From JBAXTZ01 sp041666525 (GTDB lineage Bacteria > Bacillota > Negativicutes > JBAXTZ01), in NCBI GenBank assembly GCA_041666525.1, contig JBAYGT010000008.1:1-64000 (forward strand): a stretch of DNA of 64,000 bases, read 5' to 3'. The notes under the pieces were generated by a model. The model saw only the letters and a program-made list of their open reading frames with translations, made no database searches and had not been told where the DNA came from. The first letter of the stretch is position 1; every line of letters starts with the position of its first letter. A program made the position numbers and the translations under genes. Shown piece by piece: positions 24,876 through 33,466 of the stretch.

Positions 24876-25982
24876 ATGTGTAGAATTGGGGCAATAAAGA
24901 GTAAAACCGCGTTTGCGCCGTCGAAATTGTTGTATTTAATGGCGCCTCAGCAAGAGGGGCATGACAATTCGGGCTTCGCGATGGTGTTGCAGGATTTAGA
25001 AGGACTGTTTGCTAAATATAAAGAGGTGCCGTTGCTTTCGTTCGCCTGTGCTTCGAGCGGGTTAGCGATTATTGATGAGTACATGGACAATCATGGCTGG
25101 AGTATTGTGAATGAATGGATACCGGAAACTCATCCGCATGAAGGGCTAGATATTCATGCATTGCCGATTTATGCTTTTAGAAATTATAAATATCCAAAAG
25201 AATATTATGGTGCTAATCAAAAAACTCTGGAAGAGTTGTTGTTGGATACTCGTTTAAAAATGCGCGAGTTGCTTGATGAGAAGGGTGATGGATTTGTCTA
25301 TTCTTTTTGGCCGGATGTCTTGACCTTAAAGGAAATTGGTACACCAAATGATATCGCAACTTATTTTGGATTGTGGGATGATTCGGTAGACCTCTGGGCC
25401 CATAGTGCCATTGTTCAGTGCCGGCAAAATACTAATCATGCAATTGTGCGTTATGCTGCACATCCGTTTTTTTTGCAGGGCTATACGTTGTGTGCCAATG
25501 GGGAAAATACTTTCTATACGCTGAATAAAGAATATCAGCGCACATTGCACAGGGGTTACATCGGTTTTGAGTCGGATTCGCAAAATTTTCTGTACACATT
25601 GCATTATGTATTGCGTCAGTTGAATTGGCCGCTTAATTATTTTAAGCATGTTATTACGCCGTTACCTTATGCGCAGCTGGTTGAGCGGCCTAATGGCAAG
25701 GCATTGCTGGCCATTCGTCAGTCATTGGCGAATTTGGAAATCAACGGGCCTAACACGATTATCGCAATGTTGCCGGATGGCGCATTGATAACGTGTTGTG
25801 ATGCCAAAAAACTTCGACCGGTGGTTGTTGGAGCTGACGATGACACAGTAGTAATTGCCTCGGAAGTTTGTGCGTTGAATGCGGTAATCCCGTTGCGGGA
25901 CAGCAGCAAAGATATTTATCCAAATGAACGGGAAATAGTTTTGGTTACACCAGAGCTAGAGGTGCAGCGATGGAAACAATAA
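24876..25982 (+). CDS. Glutamate synthase, split class II amidotransferase subunit
   Basis: The 368-residue protein is the separate glutaminase domain of an archaeal-type, multi-subunit glutamate synthase. The mature N terminus is Cys2 (MCRIGAIKS), the Ntn-type nucleophile that releases ammonia from glutamine. Start ATG 24876 has TCTGGAGG upstream. It overlaps the next gene by 13 bp. The three subunits here together replace a single large GltB. Confidence 0.9.
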   Translation: MCRIGAIKSKTAFAPSKLLYLMAPQQEGHDNSGFAMVLQDLEGLFAKYKEVPLLSFACASSGLAIIDEYMDNHGWSIVNEWIPETHPHEGLDIHALPIYAFRNYKYPKEYYGANQKTLEELLLDTRLKMRELLDEKGDGFVYSFWPDVLTLKEIGTPNDIATYFGLWDDSVDLWAHSAIVQCRQNTNHAIVRYAAHPFFLQGYTLCANGENTFYTLNKEYQRTLHRGYIGFESDSQNFLYTLHYVLRQLNWPLNYFKHVITPLPYAQLVERPNGKALLAIRQSLANLEINGPNTIIAMLPDGALITCCDAKKLRPVVVGADDDTVVIASEVCALNAVIPLRDSSKDIYPNEREIVLVTPELEVQRWKQ

Positions 25983-27622
25983 AAAATCAACATGAGTCGT
26001 TAAGAACGCAAGATGTTACCGCGAATGATCTTGAGTGGCGCATTGAATATCATGCCTCGCGTTGTGAAATGTGCGGACAATGCATAGCCGCCTGCAGTTT
26101 TAATGCGATAAAAGCGGTGCGGGTCAAGCGTTTGGCAACACATATGGATATCAAGCAATTGGTCGATACCAAAAAAATTGCCGGATTTTTAATTCGTCAA
26201 AAAAACAGTCCGAAATTTGCTTGTGTCGGTTGTGGAATGTGCGAAAAAGTTTGTCCAAACCGTGCAATTAGTCCGACGCGTAATCCGGATTCGCGGCGAA
26301 TTTTTTTGGCGCGCATCGGCGGAGTTCCGCCTAAGCGGGGTGGACGAAATCATATTATGGTCAAGCGTCCGTTGGATAAAATACTTGTAGGGCGGATTTC
26401 GCAAATGACTGACCCTTCGCTGGATTCTGAGCGGCATTCGTTTGACTTGCGCGCGCCGTTTGGCCGGATTCTTGCGCCAAATGAGTTGCCGTTAAGTATA
26501 CGCAACGGCGAATTGAATTTAAGTAAACCGGTACCGCCGGTAGACTGGATCTATCCGGTAATGTTTGCTGATATGTCCATCGGGGCGCTGTCGGCGCGCG
26601 CATGGGAAGCAATTGCTTTGGCGGTGGCTTATCTAAATGAAAAGTGTAATATTCCGGTGCGTATGTGCTCGGGTGAAGGAGGTATGCCGTTGCGGCTGCT
26701 TACCTCAGAACACTTGAAATATATGATTGTCCAGATAGCTTCCGGTCATTTTGGTTGGAATAGAATTCTTCAGGCCATTCCTAAGATGAAGGCGCAACCG
26801 GGTGGTGTGCTCATTAAAATTGGACAGGGTGCTAAACCGGGTGATGGCGGGATGCTGCCGGCGGTAAAAGTTGCCGAGCATATCCAGGCCATTCGCGGTG
26901 TGCCCAAGGCTGATTTATTATCGCCGCCTAACCATCAAGGGCTGTACTCAATTGAAGAATCTGTACAAAAGATGTTCTTGTCAATGAATGCAGCGTTTGA
27001 TTTTAAAGTGCCAGTGGCAATCAAGTGCGCCGCATCGGTTACTTCGGTGCCGGTTTATAACAATTTATTGCGCGATCCGTATCATATTTGCGGCGGGTTC
27101 TTGTTGGACGGCGCGTTAGGTGGTACCGGCGCGGCCAATGAAATTTCGCTGGAACATACCGGACATCCAATCGTTTCACAGATTCGTGAATGTTATAAAA
27201 CTGCACTTGCTCAAGGTCGTCAGGGCCATATTCCGCTTTGGGCCGGAGGTGGTGTTGGCAGGAGCGGTAACGTTGCGGCCGATGCCTTTAAGTTGATTTG
27301 TTTGGGAGCAAACGGTGTGTTTGTCGGAAAAATATTGTTACAGTTGCTAGGATGCGTTGGTAGTGAAGAAGAACGCTGTAATGCGTGTAACACCGGTTTT
27401 TGCCCCAGCGGAATATGCACGCAGGACCCGCGCTTGGTGCGACGATTAGACGTTGATCGTGGTGCGCAGAACATTGTCGACTATATGTTAGCGTGTGACA
27501 GCGAAATTAAAAAACTAATGGCGCCGATCGGTAACAGTGCGTTACCGGTTGGAAGATATGATGCATTGGTTTCGACCGAAGCAAGCATCGCGCAACGCCT
27601 GGGTATACCATATGCTTGCTAA
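25970..27622 (+). CDS. Glutamate synthase, FMN/iron-sulfur catalytic subunit
   Basis: This 550-residue protein carries two N-terminal ferredoxin-type [4Fe-4S] motifs (CEMCGQCIAACS, near residue 24; CVGCGMCEKVCP, near 84) fused to the FMN-binding central domain of glutamate synthase. That domain forms the 2-oxoglutarate and ammonia site. Later GGTGAANEI and the CNACNTGFCPSG cysteine motif are typical. It makes two glutamates from glutamine and 2-oxoglutarate, with electrons arriving through the clusters, presumably from ferredoxin or an unknown partner. Confidence 0.92.
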   Translation: METIKNQHESLRTQDVTANDLEWRIEYHASRCEMCGQCIAACSFNAIKAVRVKRLATHMDIKQLVDTKKIAGFLIRQKNSPKFACVGCGMCEKVCPNRAISPTRNPDSRRIFLARIGGVPPKRGGRNHIMVKRPLDKILVGRISQMTDPSLDSERHSFDLRAPFGRILAPNELPLSIRNGELNLSKPVPPVDWIYPVMFADMSIGALSARAWEAIALAVAYLNEKCNIPVRMCSGEGGMPLRLLTSEHLKYMIVQIASGHFGWNRILQAIPKMKAQPGGVLIKIGQGAKPGDGGMLPAVKVAEHIQAIRGVPKADLLSPPNHQGLYSIEESVQKMFLSMNAAFDFKVPVAIKCAASVTSVPVYNNLLRDPYHICGGFLLDGALGGTGAANEISLEHTGHPIVSQIRECYKTALAQGRQGHIPLWAGGGVGRSGNVAADAFKLICLGANGVFVGKILLQLLGCVGSEEERCNACNTGFCPSGICTQDPRLVRRLDVDRGAQNIVDYMLACDSEIKKLMAPIGNSALPVGRYDALVSTEASIAQRLGIPYAC

Positions 27623-27655
27623 GTTGGTAGTGGAAGTTGGAGGTATGAATCATTA

Positions 27656-28765
27656 ATGTTAATTAACACTATGAACGGTTATGAACGGATGTCCACACAG
27701 GTTCTGTTGCAAAGTATAAAAGATCTGGTAGATCGTGGTATTTGCGAATTTGAAATTAATGCTTCCGGCCAGCATGATATTGGCGGTACACTTTGGAATA
27801 AAAATGGCAAAGCAATTGTAATTAAAGTCAGAAATCCCGGTCAACGAGCTGGTGCTATGTGCTTACCGAATACTGAAGTTGAAGTGTTCGGCTCTGCTCC
27901 GGCTGATGTTGGTTGGCTGAATTCTGGCGGGCGGGTTATCGTACACGGTGATGCCGGCGATACCACCGCTCATTGCGCGGCTGGCGGTGAAATATACATT
28001 GGTGGGCGAACAGGTACTCGTACCGGAGCGCTGATGAAACACGATCCGCTGTATGATCCGCCGGAGTTATGGGTACTGAAAAATTGTGGAAGCTTTTCGT
28101 TCGAATTTATGTCCGGTGGTACAGCAGTGATTTGTGGTTATGGTTGTGTTGATGAAGGCTCAGTATTGGGCGAGCGGGCCGCGGTGGGGATGGTCGGTGG
28201 ATTAGTGTATTTTCGCGGCAAGTCTCAAGATGTTTCCATTCGCGATGCGCGGATTAAAGAGCTTGAAACAGCCGATATCAAATTCCTGACGGAGAAAATG
28301 CCAAGATATTTGCAAAGTATTAATCGTGTTGAATTGTTATCGGAATTAAGCGACTGGAAAGAATGGCGAAAATTAGTGCCGCTATCGTATGATGAGCGTC
28401 CAAAAAAACATGATGTGAATATCAAAGAATTTCGTTTAAATCATTGGGTGGAGGGCGGAATCTTCGGTGATGTTTGTATTGATGATTTGAGCGTTAACAG
28501 TATTGTTACAACTGGTGTAAATCGACTGCGTGTACCAAACTGGCAATCGAACCCGGAGAATTCATGCGCCGATTGTAAGCAGTGTCTAACGATGTGTCCG
28601 CGTCAAGCCATAAATCGCAATGAAGCTATCGGAAAAAGTTCATTTAAATATTCGGCGGACGGTGATCGTTGCATTGGCTGTGGAATTTGCGTCGCAGGCT
28701 GTCCGAAAACTGTTTGGACGATTACTGATAATCCGGAAAAAATCGCGATGTATAAAAACAGATAG
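27656..28765 (+). CDS. Glutamate synthase, GXGXG domain plus ferredoxin subunit
   Basis: The 369-residue protein has the GXGXG beta-helix of GltB at the N terminus (repeats such as GGTLWNKNGK, GRVIVHGDAGD, AAGGEIYIGGRTG near residues 43-125). C-terminally it has a two-cluster ferredoxin domain (CADCKQCLTMCPR, CIGCGICVAGCPKT, near residues 303 and 340). The GXGXG domain is structural. The extra ferredoxin domain suggests electron delivery. It is the third gene of the split operon, after a 33-bp gap. Confidence 0.9.
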   Translation: MLINTMNGYERMSTQVLLQSIKDLVDRGICEFEINASGQHDIGGTLWNKNGKAIVIKVRNPGQRAGAMCLPNTEVEVFGSAPADVGWLNSGGRVIVHGDAGDTTAHCAAGGEIYIGGRTGTRTGALMKHDPLYDPPELWVLKNCGSFSFEFMSGGTAVICGYGCVDEGSVLGERAAVGMVGGLVYFRGKSQDVSIRDARIKELETADIKFLTEKMPRYLQSINRVELLSELSDWKEWRKLVPLSYDERPKKHDVNIKEFRLNHWVEGGIFGDVCIDDLSVNSIVTTGVNRLRVPNWQSNPENSCADCKQCLTMCPRQAINRNEAIGKSSFKYSADGDRCIGCGICVAGCPKTVWTITDNPEKIAMYKNR

Positions 28766-28789
28766 ATACCTGGTTGTGGGGTGTTTTGT

Positions 28790-29755
28790 ATGACGGGTAA
28801 AGAGCGGGCTAAAAAAAATCGAACATTAACATTAACCGATGTTGAATATCGGCGGCTGAAAAAACAGCTAGCCAGCCAGATTTGTCCGGGTATCGAAGCT
28901 TCAATCGATAACAAAATTTATTGTGGAATATTGGAAAGATATGTATCTGAATTTCCGAAAGCTGCAATCGATTTGTTAATCATTGATCCGCCTTACAATA
29001 TCAATAAGAATTATCATGGTAATAAATTTTCCGAGTGCAGCGAGGAGAGCTACGCGAGTTATTTAAGCGCTTGGTTTGAATCGCTGTTACCGTTGTTAAA
29101 ACAAACAGCCTCAGTGTATGTCTGTTGTGATTGGAAATCGTCGAATGTTATATTTTCATTATTGAACAAATATTTGATTGTGCGTAACCGGATAACCTGG
29201 CAGCGGGAAAAAGGCCGGGGAGCGCAAAATAATTGGAAAAATTGTATGGAAGATATTTGGTTTGCCACGGTAAGTGATAACTACTATTTTGACGCAGAAG
29301 CCGTAAAACAAAAGCGCCGGGTGTTGGCTCCGTATCGTGATAACGGAGTGCCCAAAGATTGGAATGAAGAAGATGGTGGGAAATTTCGCTTAACGGCGCC
29401 GTCCAATTTTTGGGATGATATTTCCATACCGTTTTGGTCAATGCCGGAAAACACTGATCATCCAACGCAAAAACCGGAAAAACTTATTGCCAAATTGATT
29501 CTTGCCAGTTCAAAAACCGGCGATATGGTATTTGATCCTTTTTTGGGTTCGGGAACAACCGCAGTGGTGGCAAAAAAGCTTGGACGAAGATTTTGCGGTG
29601 TTGAGCAAAATGAAGAGTACTGTGTGTGGGCAATGAAGCGATTGGAAATTGCCGACAAGGATACAACGATACAAGGCTATGTGGATCAGGTGTTTTGGGA
29701 ACGAAATACCTTAAACGAACAGATGAAAAGTGTGAAAACTGATATCAAAATATAG
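28790..29755 (+). CDS. Solitary beta-class DNA methyltransferase
   Basis: The 321-residue protein has the catalytic motif DPPYN near residue 66 and the AdoMet motif DPFLGSGTT near residue 249. Motif order IV before I marks the beta class, which makes N6-methyladenine or N4-methylcytosine; DPPY favours adenine. HPTQKP near 223 is also typical. No restriction endonuclease gene is adjacent. Start 28790 (ATG) is chosen over GTG 28781 because a GTGGGGTG site precedes it. It begins 24 bp after the glutamate synthase operon. Confidence 0.92.
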   Translation: MTGKERAKKNRTLTLTDVEYRRLKKQLASQICPGIEASIDNKIYCGILERYVSEFPKAAIDLLIIDPPYNINKNYHGNKFSECSEESYASYLSAWFESLLPLLKQTASVYVCCDWKSSNVIFSLLNKYLIVRNRITWQREKGRGAQNNWKNCMEDIWFATVSDNYYFDAEAVKQKRRVLAPYRDNGVPKDWNEEDGGKFRLTAPSNFWDDISIPFWSMPENTDHPTQKPEKLIAKLILASSKTGDMVFDPFLGSGTTAVVAKKLGRRFCGVEQNEEYCVWAMKRLEIADKDTTIQGYVDQVFWERNTLNEQMKSVKTDIKI

Positions 29756-29776
29756 ACAAGACCGTAAGGAGTTATT

Positions 29777-30280
29777 TTGAATAAAAATTATCGAGATTTA
29801 GTAGTCGGTGCTTTACTTGTAGCTTGCGCGGTGGTGCTGCCGATGGTGTTTCATATATTTTCCCAGGGGATCGGAATGTTGTTCTCGCCAATGCAGTTGC
29901 CGGTTCTAATTTCGGCTGCCGTGTTGCCGATAAAATACTCGGTTATGGTTGCGGTAATTGCGCCGTTGCTAAGTTCTGTGCTAACCGGCATGCCACCATT
30001 ATTGCCGATTGCGCCACTAATGGCACTGGAAAATGTGGTTTATGTAACAGTATTTTGGTTGTTGCTACAAAAAAAAAGCAACGCCTATTTTGCGTTGCTG
30101 GTTGCTATGGCCGCCGGTCGCGTGGTATATGCGTTTATTTCTGGAGCGCTTTTGGTCACTTTTGTTGGTGACAGTGGTTTTGTGCCGGTAATTGTAGGAA
30201 TTTTTGCCAAAGGCTGGCCAGCAATGGTGCTGCAGTTGGTTGTAGTACCGCTATTTGTAAAGCGGATTGAGAAAATTTAA
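29777..30280 (+). CDS. ECF transporter substrate-binding (S) component-like membrane protein
   Basis: The 167-residue protein has about five or six hydrophobic helices and the short length of ECF-type S components, which bind a vitamin or metal. MQLPVLISAAVLPIKYSVMV and PPLLPIAPLMALEN resemble the N-terminal half of such proteins. The substrate is unknown and no ECF ATPase genes are adjacent, so it would share the general energy-coupling module. It starts with TTG after AAGGAG. Confidence 0.7.
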   Translation: MNKNYRDLVVGALLVACAVVLPMVFHIFSQGIGMLFSPMQLPVLISAAVLPIKYSVMVAVIAPLLSSVLTGMPPLLPIAPLMALENVVYVTVFWLLLQKKSNAYFALLVAMAAGRVVYAFISGALLVTFVGDSGFVPVIVGIFAKGWPAMVLQLVVVPLFVKRIEKI

Positions 30281-30312
30281 ATGTGACTTTGAATAAAGTT
30301 ATATGTATGTGT

Positions 30313-30352
30313 ATGCTGCGGCGACGATGAATTGTCACCGCAGCATTTTTTT
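30313..30352 (+). terminator. Terminator after the ECF S-component gene
   Basis: ATGCTGCGG-C-GAC pairs with GTC-A-CCGCAGCAT around an 8-nt loop, followed by seven T residues. It is a strong hairpin. Confidence 0.85.
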
Positions 30353-30416
30353 ACGTAGATTAAGCCGGTGATTGTCTGGTAAGGTCAACAAGCACAGTGA
30401 TTACTCCTCTGCAAAA

Positions 30417-30445
30417 TTGCTTAACAGGCAGGACTATGCTAAAAT
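30417..30445 (+). promoter_or_regulatory. Promoter of ogt and downstream genes
   Basis: TTGCTT (30417-30422), 17-bp spacer, TAAAAT (30440-30445), 29 bp before the ogt start. Confidence 0.6.
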
Positions 30446-30473
30446 TGTGTCATATAAAACTGGCAGGTGTACA

Positions 30474-30944
30474 ATGGACAGAATCCCAACAAAATTCGGT
30501 GAGTTTAGTGTTTGGTGGCGTAATGGCAAATTATTTGCGATACGATTTCCTGATGAGCCAACTGCTGATTGGCAAAGCGATGCGGCTCCGAAGAAACGCG
30601 AGTTATTAGTCGAATGGTTGAATGATTATTGTGATGGACTAATTACGGAGTTTCCAAAATCCATTGCAATTGATTATTCGCAGTATAGTGATTTTACCAG
30701 GCGTGTTTTGGAAAGTGTTGCTGCAATTCCATATGGTATGGTTAAGACGTACAGTATGATTGCACGGGAAATCGGCAATCCGCGCGCGGCGCGGGCTGTA
30801 GGAAACTCCATTGGCAGTAATTTGGTACCAGTTGTAATTCCATGTCACCGGGTAGTACGCGCTGATGGTGCGATCGGCGGATTTACCAGCGGCGTACATT
30901 GGAAAAAGCGGTTGTTGAATTTGGAAAACCGTATTCATGAGTAA
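30474..30944 (+). CDS. ogt: Methylated-DNA-protein cysteine methyltransferase
   Basis: This 156-residue suicide repair protein takes the methyl group of O6-methylguanine onto its active cysteine. The catalytic VIPCHRVV motif is near residue 125, and the conserved IPYGMVKTYSMIAREIG, RAARAVGNS and GGF(T/S)SG...KRLLNLE elements surround it. The ATG at 30474 has CAGGTG upstream. It overlaps the HAD gene by 8 bp. The length is usual for Ogt/AdaB proteins. Confidence 0.95.
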   Translation: MDRIPTKFGEFSVWWRNGKLFAIRFPDEPTADWQSDAAPKKRELLVEWLNDYCDGLITEFPKSIAIDYSQYSDFTRRVLESVAAIPYGMVKTYSMIAREIGNPRAARAVGNSIGSNLVPVVIPCHRVVRADGAIGGFTSGVHWKKRLLNLENRIHE

Positions 30945-31734
30945 AATCAAACTTATTGTCAGTGATTTTGACGGTACATTATTTCGCAGCGATAAGACGC
31001 TTTCGGAACGTACAGTGCAAATAGCCAAACGTTGTGAACAAACCGGAGTGATTTTCACGGTTGCCACAGGGCGGATGTACCGGACGATTGCGCCATATAT
31101 TAATCAATTAGGCATTACCGCTCCGGTTATTGCTTATAATGGTGCCTGTATTGTACATGATGGCCGCGAATTGTTCAGCCGGACAGTCCCAAAAGATGCC
31201 GCTATGGTGATAATGGAAATTTTCAAAACCAATAATTGGAATTTGTTGTCGTTTGTAAATGACAAACTCCAGACTAATAGGCTGTCAGATGCTGTTCAGG
31301 ATAATTATTTGCGCAATCTAGAGCTTCCGTTGGTGGAAATGGGTGAGCGCTTTTGGAATTATTACGAGCCCTCATTTAAATACTTGTCTTGCGTTACTGA
31401 CAATGATTTGGCTCAACAGATGGGTGAAGCACTAAAAGAAAGATTGGGTCAAACCGTCAATTTTGTGTATACCTGTCCGCATTTTCAGATTATGGCGCCG
31501 GAGATTACTAAAGCGTCAGGATTACGTTGGTTGGCGGAGTATTATAATATAGCGATGGAGAATGTGGCGGCTTTTGGTGACGAAGCTAACGATATTGAAA
31601 TGATAACTGAAGCTGGTTATGGTTATGCGGTGGCTAACGCGACAGAAGAATTGTTGGCGGTCGCGAAGGTTGTGGTCGGTAGCAACGATGAAGATGGCGT
31701 GGCAGAGAAAATCGATGAGTTGTTGGCGCAATAG
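30937..31734 (+). CDS. HAD-superfamily Cof-type phosphatase
   Basis: The 265-residue protein has the HAD nucleophile DFDGTLFRSDKT near residue 9 and the metal motif FGDEANDIEMI near residue 209, with the C2B cap typical of Cof/YbjI sugar phosphatases. It dephosphorylates an unknown sugar phosphate or flavin. The start overlaps ogt, so it is translationally coupled. Confidence 0.93.
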   Translation: MSKIKLIVSDFDGTLFRSDKTLSERTVQIAKRCEQTGVIFTVATGRMYRTIAPYINQLGITAPVIAYNGACIVHDGRELFSRTVPKDAAMVIMEIFKTNNWNLLSFVNDKLQTNRLSDAVQDNYLRNLELPLVEMGERFWNYYEPSFKYLSCVTDNDLAQQMGEALKERLGQTVNFVYTCPHFQIMAPEITKASGLRWLAEYYNIAMENVAAFGDEANDIEMITEAGYGYAVANATEELLAVAKVVVGSNDEDGVAEKIDELLAQ

Positions 31735-31761
31735 CGATTGGTGGCAAAGGAGCATAAAGAT

Positions 31762-32484
31762 ATGAATTTGATTGCAGATTTACATACACATACGCTTGCC
31801 TGCGGGCATGCCTACGGAACGATTATGGAGAACGTCAAGTTTGCAAAGGAACGCGGCCTGAAGTATTGTGCGATAACTGATCATGGTGTGCGCATACCCG
31901 GGGGGCCGCATCCTTATTATTTTGGTAATATAAAAGCTATACCGGCGTTTTTGGACGGTGTGCGGATTTTGCGCGGAGCAGAATGTAATATTTTGGATGA
32001 ATACGGTAAGTTGGATTTGTCTCCGGATATGTTAGCCAGGTTAGATATTGTTTTAGCCGGATTTCATGTGCCGGTTTCGCCTTTCGGTTCGCCCGAAAAA
32101 AACACAGCGACGCTAGCCGCTGCTATGGAAAACCCGTATCTTGATATTTTAGTACACACCGGTAATCCCGAGTTTCCTATCATTCCTGAACTGCTGGTGA
32201 ATGCCGCCCGTGAACGTGGCGTTGCGTTGGAAATAAACAATGCTTCGCTGACGCTGACGCGTCATGGTAGCCGGCCGGTTTGTGTGCAGATTGTTGAGCT
32301 TTGCCGGGATCGGGGTGTTACTGTGTCGTTAGGTAGCGACGCGCATTTTCCAACGTTAGTCGGCGAAGTGTCGGCGGGGATAGAATTGTTAAATGAATGT
32401 AATTATCCGTTGGAACGGGTGTTGAATTTTAATGAAAAATTATTAATTGCCCACCTTAATCGCAACTTTGCGCGGGGTGTTTGA
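31762..32484 (+). CDS. PHP-domain phosphoesterase (YcdX-like)
   Basis: The 240-residue protein is a PHP metal-dependent phosphatase. Its metal motifs are LHTHTLACGHAYGT near residue 6, ITDHGVRI, HTGNPEF and GSDAHFP near 192. It resembles YcdX, a probable phosphatase. AAAGGAG is spaced correctly to ATG 31762. Confidence 0.93.
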   Translation: MNLIADLHTHTLACGHAYGTIMENVKFAKERGLKYCAITDHGVRIPGGPHPYYFGNIKAIPAFLDGVRILRGAECNILDEYGKLDLSPDMLARLDIVLAGFHVPVSPFGSPEKNTATLAAAMENPYLDILVHTGNPEFPIIPELLVNAARERGVALEINNASLTLTRHGSRPVCVQIVELCRDRGVTVSLGSDAHFPTLVGEVSAGIELLNECNYPLERVLNFNEKLLIAHLNRNFARGV

Positions 32485-32498
32485 AAGGGGTGAATGGA

Positions 32499-33404
32499 TT
32501 GGCGGAAACTATAATACCTGAAATTAAATTGTTAATAATAACCGGAATGTCCGGCGCTGGAAAATCTCAGGCGATCAACGTTCTGGAAGATTTGGGTTAT
32601 TACTGTATTGACAATATTCCGCCATTATTTATTCCGAAATTTGCCGAACTTTGTACGCAAGCCGGAAGTGTTACAAAAGCGGCTTTAGTTGTTGATATTC
32701 GCGGTGGCGGATTCTTTTCGGTGTTTGATAAAGTATTAGAAGAAATGCTGATAAGTAAAAGAGCATTCGAATTGCTGTATCTCGAAGCGACAGACGCGGT
32801 ATTGATTCGGCGTTACAAGGAAACTCGCCGCAGTCATCCATTATCGCGAAACGGCCGCATTGAAGACGGTATTGCACTTGAAAGGCAACAATTAGAAAAA
32901 ATTCGTGCCTACGCCACAAATGTTATCGATACATCTGAACTTTCGACCAGCAAATTTAAGGAAAAACTTGTTGCACTTTATGGTGATAAATCTCAAGACG
33001 ATACCATGGCAGTAACAGTGTTGTCGTTTGGTTTCAAGTATGGTATACCGTTAGATGCCGATAATGTTTTTGATGTACGATTTTTGCCGAATCCTTATTA
33101 TCAGGAAAATTTACGAATGAAAACTGGCCTTGATACAGAAGTTGCTGATTATGTTTGGAAATGGCCAAAAACACAGCAGTTTTTACACAAACTCTACGAT
33201 ATGTTGGATTTTTTGGTGCCAAGCTATGTGCAGGAAGGCAAAGGGCAGTTGGTAATTGCTATCGGTTGCACCGGGGGTATGCATCGTTCAGTTTTCATTG
33301 CTGAAAAGGTTTTTGAGTTAGTTAAATCGCGTGGTTATAAAGCCGAGATTGTGCATCGGGACGCAGAACGCAATTTGCTTGATTTGCGGCGGCGACATAA
33401 TTGA
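32499..33404 (+). CDS. rapZ: RNase adapter / nucleotide-binding protein RapZ (YvcJ)
   Basis: The 301-residue protein has Walker A GMSGAGKSQAI near residue 15, a Walker B region, and the conserved C-terminal GCTGGMHRSV with the HRDAERNL ending. RapZ-type proteins sense nucleotides and amino-sugar state and link to cell-wall precursor control. A TTG at 32499, 8 bp after AAAGGGG, is the likely start; GTG 32490 and TTG 32481 are alternatives. It precedes yvcK and whiA, the usual conserved block. Confidence 0.93.
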   Translation: MAETIIPEIKLLIITGMSGAGKSQAINVLEDLGYYCIDNIPPLFIPKFAELCTQAGSVTKAALVVDIRGGGFFSVFDKVLEEMLISKRAFELLYLEATDAVLIRRYKETRRSHPLSRNGRIEDGIALERQQLEKIRAYATNVIDTSELSTSKFKEKLVALYGDKSQDDTMAVTVLSFGFKYGIPLDADNVFDVRFLPNPYYQENLRMKTGLDTEVADYVWKWPKTQQFLHKLYDMLDFLVPSYVQEGKGQLVIAIGCTGGMHRSVFIAEKVFELVKSRGYKAEIVHRDAERNLLDLRRRHN

Positions 33405-33466
33405 TATATCCAGAGTCGCGGGCGATGTTGTGCCGTACAACAGAATAATTTGAAACAGGTGATTTT

